Shown here piece by piece: positions 7,894-12,410 of a DNA stretch of 12,410 nucleotides (positions are counted from its first letter, which is position 1; every line of letters begins with the position of its first letter). The DNA is taken from NCBI GenBank assembly GCA_011322755.1, contig DRLZ01000367.1, positions 1 through 12,410 of the forward strand. The letters are read 5' to 3'. The translations under genes were made by a program, and so were the position numbers. Under the pieces are notes generated by a model. That model saw only the letters and a program-made list of their open reading frames with translations. It did not search any database and was not told the DNA's origin. This DNA is from Crenotrichaceae bacterium (GTDB lineage Bacteria; Pseudomonadota; Gammaproteobacteria; Methylococcales; DRLZ01).

Positions 7894-8727
7894 ATGACTG
7901 TTATTCATACATTACCCCCAGTTCTTGAGCGCTATGAACTGAAATATCTGATTCCCTGGTCATATGTTGAACCCATCACCGATTTTCTGGGTATCTACTG
8001 CTCTCTTGATTACTACTCTGAAATTGTGCCGGAAAACAATTACTTTTATAAAATCAGCAGTCTGTATTTTGATTCGCCAGGTTATGAGTTTCTAAGACAG
8101 CGAATTGAGGGTAAGGCGATCCGTTTCAATATGCGTGTCCGTGCTTACGGAGATGGCAAGCAAGCCCCGTATTTTCTTGAAGTTAAACATCGTACCGGGA
8201 TTTCTGGTGTGGTCAAGAAATACCGTGCCACAGCGCAAGAATATCAATGGCCAGAAATATTAACAGACCCTGGTTTCCGACCATCAGAGTCAGACACTAG
8301 CGTTGAGATAGCCAATAAGGAGCTATTTTTGAGATTGGCAATCGGCTATGCGATTGAGCCTAAAATCGTTACAAAATATGAAAGAATAGCTTTTTTTTCT
8401 ACTGTGGATGAGTATGCCAGAGTAACCATGGATGCCAATTTGCAGTACAGGGTTGAAAACGACTATATCATAGCAACAGATTACGGCATGACGAACTATG
8501 ATAATGAAACCATTTTTGCAAATAATACCCGCAGTGAAGGTTCAGTCGTTCTCGAGTTGAAATGTAATGTAGGCGAAGTTCCCTACTGGATGCTGGATTT
8601 AATCAGGCGTTTTGAATTGCAGAATGTTGGCTTTTCCAAATATGTAAACAGTACACTGGTATCCTATTATGATAACGGTGATCGCTTTATGCCATTTGAT
8701 CGCGATTCAGGAAGATGTGTTGTCTGA
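7894..8727 (+). CDS. VTC-domain polyphosphate polymerase
   Basis: A 277-residue soluble protein consists of a single VTC catalytic domain, the triphosphate-tunnel fold that polymerises polyphosphate from ATP in eukaryotic Vtc4 and in bacterial homologues. Residues expected to line the basic tunnel are present in order: K17 in ERYELKYLI, R81 and R83 in RFNMRVRAYGD, E96 and K98 in YFLEVKHRTG, K108/K109 and R111 in VVKKYR, R164 in KYERIAF, E221 and K223 in VVLELKCN, and K249 in FSKYVNS. LYFD (57-60) is also typical. There is no signal peptide or membrane helix, so it acts in the cytoplasm, presumably docked on the DUF4956 protein. It begins ten bases after the TolC-like gene, without a good ribosome site, and ends the four-gene block. 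No SPX domain is present, so inositol-pyrophosphate sensing as in yeast is not expected. Confidence 0.93.
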   Translation: MTVIHTLPPVLERYELKYLIPWSYVEPITDFLGIYCSLDYYSEIVPENNYFYKISSLYFDSPGYEFLRQRIEGKAIRFNMRVRAYGDGKQAPYFLEVKHRTGISGVVKKYRATAQEYQWPEILTDPGFRPSESDTSVEIANKELFLRLAIGYAIEPKIVTKYERIAFFSTVDEYARVTMDANLQYRVENDYIIATDYGMTNYDNETIFANNTRSEGSVVLELKCNVGEVPYWMLDLIRRFELQNVGFSKYVNSTLVSYYDNGDRFMPFDRDSGRCVV

Positions 8728-8957
8728 ACATGAAAGAGTGTCAAGTTTTGCAATCATGCAATTCCAGAAACAAATGTTGGATTGCAAGACCTGGTACCAT
8801 TCAGCTTTGTATTAGGTATATCTAGTTTCTTGTTGGGTTTCGTTCCTCAACCACAACCTACCATTTAACCCATCTTACCGCGTTAATTTCAGAAATAATA
8901 AAAAACACTTAAATCTCTTGACAATACCATTAATAATGGTTAGCCTTCCGAAGGTGC
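8728..8957. promoter_or_regulatory. Intergenic region with possible promoter and operator for the beta-helix gene
   Basis: No convincing gene is present. A TTGACA hexamer sits at 8918-8923, but the matching -10 (about 8941, TAGCCT) is poor. Between them, 8926-8940 reads ACCATTAATAATGGT, a perfect 6-bp inverted repeat around AAT, well placed for a repressor or activator. An 8-bp inverted repeat TTGCAATC/GATTGCAA (8748-8755, 8780-8787) follows the VTC gene but lacks a T run. Confidence 0.35.
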
Positions 8958-8959
8958 AC

Positions 8960-9035
8960 AATAACAATAATAACAATAATAACAATAATAACAATAATAA
9001 CAATAATAACAATAATAACAATAATAACAATAATA
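8960..9035. repeat. Tandem repeat of 9-mer AACAATAAT, about 8.4 copies
   Basis: The 76-bp tract has exact period nine. It is bounded by an 8-bp inverted repeat, GCACAATA (8956-8963) and TATTGTGC (9034-9041), that overlaps its edges. It lies about 90 bp before the start of the beta-helix gene and is not inside a credible reading frame (the minus-strand poly-Leu frame is an artefact of the repeat). Copy number of such tracts can change by slippage. Confidence 0.97.
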
Positions 9036-9040
9036 TTGTG

Positions 9041-9094
9041 CTAATCAGTACGTATTTCAGGTTCAGCATTAGTATTTTTATTAACGCTGATTAG
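9041..9094. promoter_or_regulatory. Inverted repeat CTAATCAG/CTGATTAG in the leader
   Basis: An 8-bp perfect inverted repeat (9041-9048 and 9087-9094) lies between the 9-mer tract and the ribosome site of the beta-helix gene. It could be an operator or a leader hairpin with a 38-base loop; evidence is limited to the symmetry. Confidence 0.3.
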
Positions 9095-9115
9095 TCCTGT
9101 CAAACCGAAAAACAC

Positions 9116-9120
9116 GAGGA
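9116..9120 (+). promoter_or_regulatory. Ribosome binding site GAGGA of the beta-helix gene
   Basis: GAGGA ends six bases before ATG 9127. It is the clearest Shine-Dalgarno sequence on the plus strand of this window and fixes the start of the exported beta-helix protein. Confidence 0.8.
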
Positions 9121-9126
9121 ACGATT

Positions 9127-11487
9127 ATGAAAACAAATATGATAACAGTGTTTTATGCGCTGTTCATACTAATAGCAATATCAACGCCATCCTGGGCATT
9201 GACAATCACTGTAACAAATACCAATGATGCCGGACCGGGCTCTCTGCGGCAAGCGGTCAGTGACGCCCGCCTTTCTGCCGAAAACGACTTGATAGAGTTT
9301 GATCCTGAGCTAAGCGGGCAAACCATTCTACTTACCAGCGGCGCAATCAATGCAAGCGGACACTCATCAGGAGTGCTCACTATCAAAGGACTGGGCCGCG
9401 ACAAGCTTACTATTAGCGGGAATAACGAATCACCGGCTTTTAATGCCCTAGACGCAACAATGATCATCAGCAGCCTGAAGATTACTGACACAACACCGAT
9501 TGCTGTCGATGCATACGATGAGTACTATCCTACCAGCGAAGGGGCACTCAAAATAAGCGACTGTATTATCACCAACTCAGTTTCTGGTGCGTGGTCGACT
9601 AGTGATCTCGTCGTAGACAATTGTGAGATCACATCAAATACTGGTACGGCGTTGCTTGTTAGCGCTGACGGTCTTTCAGTTCAAGACAGTACGATCTCTA
9701 ATAATGGAACTGGTATTCGTACCGGTGCTTTTGGAGGTTTAGATGAGGGGGATGGAGGCGCTGACACGCGTATATATAATAGCAGTATTTCAAACAATAG
9801 ACTCTCAGGAATTATAGCTTCAGAAGGTAGTCTCGTTATATCTAACAGCACAATTTCCAACAATGGTTCTGATGGTATTCAAGCGCTTTGGAGTGCTCGC
9901 ATTGTCATTGAAAAGAGTGCAATAAACAATAACGGTCGAGGGATATACTATGAAGTTTACGACGATGCTCCTTATGAAGATGGTGAGCTTCGTGAATTTG
10001 GTGGTCCTGGATTCTTGTCTATCGCTCATACAACAATCTCCGGAAACTCTGGTAATGCGGCTAAAGGTGGCGGAATCTTTCTCGAATCCAGTAGAGAGAA
10101 TTCTCAGTATGACAACCCCTATATCAACCTAACCCATGTTACTTTAACCAATAACTCAGCAACTGAACAAGGCGGGGGAATTCTGTTGATTCCCATACCA
10201 GACCTGAACGGTGCTCACATCACCTTCCATGTCAACAACTCCATCATTGCAGGAAATCACGCACCAATAAACCCTGATCTTCAGGGCCAATTCATTAGCA
10301 GTGGTTCCAACATAATTGGCGACCCAGGAACCAGTAGTGGATTTGAAGCAGATATCATTGAAGCGGATATCAACAAAATACTGGATACTGCGTTAAACAA
10401 TAATGGTGGCTCGACCAAAACTCATCTGCTGGTAACAGGCAGCCCAGCCATTGATTCAGCAAGTATTGATTATTGTCCATACTCAGAATCTGATCAGCGC
10501 GGAATATCACGACCGCAAGGCAACAGCTGTGATATCGGTGCAGTTGAGCTGGGGGGTAATAACGTACCAGACGATGAACTACAGTGCGCCCCCCCCCGCG
10601 TGGAATATGGCACGCAAAGATCTGTTTACTATAATAGCTGTGCGGGTGGGACTTTTGATGCCTACTCACTTGCAGACCTGGAGGCTTACAAGTCTTCTAA
10701 CTTTGGGGCGAAACTTCTCTTTGGAAATGTCCGCTATCAGCACAATGGAAACGTGTATAAAAATCTAAAAATTAAAGCCAGTCTTGGTAGTGCCGGAGAC
10801 ATACTGGACATCAAGTCCCCTTGTCGCATCATTGTTAACGCAGGGGTAAACCTAGCGGGTGATTTTGTGAGCCTTGACGGGAGAGCTGGTGTCTGGATGA
10901 CACACTCCACAATACAGTCTAAAGGTGCAGTCTGCCTGCTCTCTGGAGGGAGCAATGTTAAAATCAAGGGCGACTCGGATATAACTGCTAAACGACTACT
11001 GCTGCACGCAGCTAGAGAAGCCAAGATTGGAAGAAGAAACAATATTGATGTCAGTGATTCGTTAATTGTCAGGTCGACAGCGCCACTTTCTAATGGGAGA
11101 GCCATTGTTAGCCGAGACTCAAAGCTGAGCGTAGGTTCAGATATGATAGTTAGCAGTCAATTTATCTCGCGTATTCGAAGAAATACACAATTAGATGTCG
11201 GAGGTAATTTATCAATACAAACATTCACGCGATATCCCGGAAGATACCTCACAGAACTCAAAAACCGAGCCGTTATTGACAGATCTACAGACATTCTTGT
11301 TGGAGGTAACATGAATCTCACCAGTGCAGGGACGAATGCATACGCCATGATTAAGAACGAAGCCGCTATCAATGTTGAAGGCAATCTGGAAATGAATATA
11401 GCCCAGCCAAGTCATTGTCGGGTCGCGCCATCAGCATCTGTTTCTTATGCCAGTAAATCTGGAACATGCGCAGAAATACTTCCATAA
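9127..11487 (+). CDS. Exported right-handed beta-helix protein (choice-of-anchor Q type) with extra C-terminal beta-rich half
   Basis: A 786-residue secreted or surface protein. Residues 1-24 form a signal peptide ending SWA. Residues 26-60 carry ITVTNTNDAGPGSLRQAVSDA, the GSLRQAI-type motif common at the start of such proteins. Residues about 60-410 are a parallel beta-helix with repeated turns of the form (S/T)xISNNGxxGI. Residues about 420-475 match the choice-of-anchor Q segment (TGSPAIDS, then DQRGISRP and CDIGAVEL). Many proteins of this class end here. This one continues about 300 residues as a second beta-rich domain with repeats such as VGSDMIVSS, VGGNLSIQT, VGGNMNLTS and VEGNLEMNI, like filamentous haemagglutinin turns, plus scattered cysteines. 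The join (residues 488-490) is encoded by a nine-C run. Role unknown: adhesin, polysaccharide binding or matrix protein are possible. It has its own leader and ribosome site, so it is probably a separate transcript from the polyphosphate block. Confidence 0.88.
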   Translation: MKTNMITVFYALFILIAISTPSWALTITVTNTNDAGPGSLRQAVSDARLSAENDLIEFDPELSGQTILLTSGAINASGHSSGVLTIKGLGRDKLTISGNNESPAFNALDATMIISSLKITDTTPIAVDAYDEYYPTSEGALKISDCIITNSVSGAWSTSDLVVDNCEITSNTGTALLVSADGLSVQDSTISNNGTGIRTGAFGGLDEGDGGADTRIYNSSISNNRLSGIIASEGSLVISNSTISNNGSDGIQALWSARIVIEKSAINNNGRGIYYEVYDDAPYEDGELREFGGPGFLSIAHTTISGNSGNAAKGGGIFLESSRENSQYDNPYINLTHVTLTNNSATEQGGGILLIPIPDLNGAHITFHVNNSIIAGNHAPINPDLQGQFISSGSNIIGDPGTSSGFEADIIEADINKILDTALNNNGGSTKTHLLVTGSPAIDSASIDYCPYSESDQRGISRPQGNSCDIGAVELGGNNVPDDELQCAPPRVEYGTQRSVYYNSCAGGTFDAYSLADLEAYKSSNFGAKLLFGNVRYQHNGNVYKNLKIKASLGSAGDILDIKSPCRIIVNAGVNLAGDFVSLDGRAGVWMTHSTIQSKGAVCLLSGGSNVKIKGDSDITAKRLLLHAAREAKIGRRNNIDVSDSLIVRSTAPLSNGRAIVSRDSKLSVGSDMIVSSQFISRIRRNTQLDVGGNLSIQTFTRYPGRYLTELKNRAVIDRSTDILVGGNMNLTSAGTNAYAMIKNEAAINVEGNLEMNIAQPSHCRVAPSASVSYASKSGTCAEILP
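10589..10597 (+). repeat. Nine-C homopolymer inside the beta-helix gene
   Basis: Nine consecutive C bases encode part of Ala-Pro-Pro-Arg at residues 488-491, exactly between the anchor-Q segment and the second beta-rich half. Gain or loss of one base would end translation of the C-terminal half. Runs of this length are known slippage sites in contingency genes. Confidence 0.9.
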
Positions 11488-11532
11488 TTCCAGATAAATC
11501 TCCACCAAGGTAGATAATACCTTCGATCATGA

Positions 11533-11566
11533 TGTCCAGCTGAGACTTGTTTTTTTCAGCTGGACA
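11533..11566 (+). terminator. Hairpin downstream of the beta-helix gene, possible terminator
   Basis: An 11-bp perfect stem TGTCCAGCTGA/TCAGCTGGACA with a 12-base loop lies 45 bp after the beta-helix stop codon. The T-rich stretch is in the loop rather than after the stem, so intrinsic termination is uncertain. A smaller hairpin (AAGGTA/TACCTT, 11507-11523) precedes it. Confidence 0.45.
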
Positions 11567-11765
11567 TTATTCAGCCGTTCCTGACACCAGGTTGTCCAAT
11601 TGAGATTATAAAGATAAACAATCGTCCCGAGCAAGCCTCGTGTTTTTAAACAAAGTCAAAGAACACTCAGGAAGCACACGAGGCGACACGCCAGACATCC
11701 GCACTTAAAATACCAGATGAAATCAAGAAACATTTAACCGGTGATCAATACTGTTAACTGCCATT
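11567..11765. other. Non-coding gap with likely mobile-element debris
   Basis: No gene is supported. TGTCCAATTGAGAT (11593-11606) repeats, with three changes, TGTCCAGCTGAGAC from the hairpin at 11533-11546. A short frame IPDEIKKHLTGDQYC ending in a stop (about 11709-11756) reads like a protein C-terminus but has no visible beginning. Confidence 0.4.
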
Positions 11766-11798
11766 TAAACTGACCCACCAACGGACAACAAAATTGAT
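11766..11798. repeat. Orphan IS21-like end
   Basis: AACTGACCCACCAACGGACAA is followed by CAAAATTGA. It aligns with AACTGCCCCCCCTAGCGGACAA and TAATATTGA at the IS21 relic end (791-820), in the same orientation. No istA or istB follows, so this appears to be a solo end left by another related element. Confidence 0.45.
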
Positions 11799-11816
11799 TA
11801 CGGATTACGTGATTAG

Positions 11817-11959
11817 ATTACGGTGACAGTTTACTAAATATACTCAATGCTTGACTCGGATTTTCTTTTCAAGCCATGTCCTTGCGGTTTAAAAAATGTG
11901 ATAAACGAACCATGGATGAACAGCAATATATTGTTTATTTTGTAAACTGTCACCGTAAT
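11817..11959. mobile_element. 143-bp MITE-like element with 18-bp perfect terminal inverted repeats
   Basis: ATTACGGTGACAGTTTAC (11817-11834) is repeated in inverse orientation at 11942-11959, and similarity continues one mismatch further inward (AAATA). The roughly 107-bp interior has no gene. Size, perfect ends and lack of coding capacity fit a non-autonomous miniature element moved by a transposase in trans. No clear target duplication is seen: the left flank carries GATTACG-like repeats (GATTACGGATTACGTGATTA) that blur the boundary. Confidence 0.7.
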
Positions 11960-12023
11960 TGCAGTAGATATTGTTGCGCTAAGCAACGATGTGGAGCCGA
12001 TGTATTGAGTATTATTTAAGAAA

Positions 12024-12233
12024 CTAGCGCATCCACTCCGCGACTAATTGTTGGCATTCGCCCCATAAACTACAATCTCTGTCCTGACATAAATAACGCT
12101 CGTCACTCCGAAAGCATGCCTTGACCTCATTTTTATTTTTCGAGTTTTTAAGCTGTTGTAATGCTACTCTCTTTTCACCAAAATCTATGACATCCGCAGA
12201 AGATTTGTATTCAGAAACAGTTTGTGTTTGCAT
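12024..12233 (-). CDS. Small four-cysteine hypothetical protein
   Basis: A 69-residue protein begins at ATG 12233, preceded on the minus strand by GAGGGTGGGG eight bases or fewer upstream, a good ribosome site. The N-terminal part (MQTQTVSEYKSSADVIDFGEKRVALQQLKN) is charged and helical. The C-terminal part has CFRSDERYLCQDRDCSLWGECQQLVAEW, with four cysteines in a C-x8-C-x4-C-x5-C pattern that could bind zinc or an Fe-S cluster. It has no signal peptide, so it is probably cytoplasmic. I do not recognise a characterised family. The same frame is open upstream of the ATG for about 38 codons without an ATG start, so an N-terminal extension cannot be excluded. It lies 80 bases downstream of the sigma-like stub on the same strand and may share its transcript. 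Confidence 0.7.
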   Translation of the reverse strand: MQTQTVSEYKSSADVIDFGEKRVALQQLKNSKNKNEVKACFRSDERYLCQDRDCSLWGECQQLVAEWMR

Positions 12234-12313
12234 AACCCCACCCTCGTAGACTGTGTTGCTTAGTGAACGATTACCACTAGCAAGCTCACGTTGGGCTAAT
12301 TTTACACCCAGGG

Positions 12314-12410
12314 TCAGACATGGGCTTCTTCGGTAACCAGGTTTAATACATTTTTTTCTCTATAGGTTTGTAAGGCTGTATTGATGATAATTCGTTTTAA
12401 CCATCCTTCA
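12314..12410 (-). pseudogene. Sigma-70-like fragment, C-terminal end, runs off window
   Basis: The minus-strand frame entering from the right edge reads EGWLKRIIINTALQTYREKN, then VLNLVTEEAHV and stop at 12314-12316. The first part matches the region-2 segment of sigma-70/ECF factors (family form: FxGWLxRIxxNxAxxxxR), which contacts the -10 element and core polymerase. A normal ECF factor continues about 90 residues into a region-4 helix-turn-helix, but this frame ends about 11 residues after region 2. It is therefore either a truncated gene or a short region-2-only protein. No region-4 remnant is seen in other frames before the next gene. Only 31 codons are visible, so the family call is tentative. 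Confidence 0.5.

Noticed and set aside
8730..8868. Frame reading GLQDLVPFSFVLGISSF and ending after PQPTI
   Set aside because: It has a hydrophobic, protein-like look but no ATG or GTG start and no ribosome site; about 45 codons could be chance or debris.
8960..9035. CRISPR-like array
   Set aside because: The repeat is a contiguous 9-mer without spacers, so it is a simple tandem repeat.
8875..9069. Minus-strand frame of 64 codons rich in leucine across the 9-mer repeat
   Set aside because: The poly-Leu stretch is only the repeat read in reverse; no ribosome site and no family pattern.
9153..9491. Long minus-strand frame (112 codons) under the beta-helix gene
   Set aside because: Antisense shadow of a signal-peptide-bearing gene with clear motifs; no ribosome site.
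10737..11105. Minus-strand frame of 122 codons under the beta-helix gene
   Set aside because: Low-complexity Leu/Ser/Pro composition typical of an antisense shadow; the plus-strand repeats are convincing.
1..12410. tRNA, rRNA or riboswitch genes
   Set aside because: I saw no cloverleaf with T-loop consensus and no recognisable riboswitch core in the gaps between genes; a covariance-model scan would be needed to exclude small RNAs.

Overview
The window looks like an accessory region of a Gram-negative proteobacterial chromosome of moderate-to-low GC. The evidence is a trans-envelope module (a periplasmic adaptor with an inner-membrane anchor plus a TolC-like exported coiled-coil protein), a NarL-type two-component pair, an IS21-family relic, and large exported beta-helix proteins. 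I cannot name the species; a beta- or gammaproteobacterium fits best, and this is inference only.

Layout. Bases 3-617 (+) are the 3' part of a sulfotransferase-like P-loop gene whose start lies outside the window. Bases 781-1247 hold a decayed IS21-family end with a broken istB on the minus strand. Bases 1320-3411 (-) encode a NarL/FixJ-family response regulator and its membrane-bound sensor kinase, translated kinase first. A 151-bp divergent intergenic region follows. Then come a small OB-like hypothetical gene (3563-3847, +) and a tight four-gene block on the + strand (3979-8727): a DUF4956 membrane protein; a HlyD-like adaptor fused to what looks like a DUF3616/phytase-like propeller; a TolC-like exported coiled-coil protein; and a VTC-domain polyphosphate polymerase with its recognisable basic-tunnel residues. 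Bases 9127-11487 (+) encode a 786-residue exported beta-helix protein. Upstream of it is a 76-bp tandem repeat of a 9-mer bounded by short inverted repeats. Its coding sequence carries a nine-C run between its two halves. The right end (11488-12410) contains a hairpin, an orphan IS21-like end, a 143-bp MITE-like element with 18-bp perfect terminal inverted repeats, a small four-cysteine protein gene (-), and a stub of a sigma-70-like gene (-) that runs off the window.

Working together. The four-gene block combines a polyphosphate polymerase domain, an inner-membrane protein, a periplasmic adaptor and an outer-membrane-factor-like protein, with no ABC ATPase. My main hypothesis is a machine that synthesises polyphosphate (or a related anionic polymer) and threads it across, or anchors it in, the envelope. 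The adjacent two-component pair would be its likely regulator. The large beta-helix protein with its slippage-prone DNA may be a surface partner or an independent contingency locus. The function of the whole is not demonstrated by the sequence.
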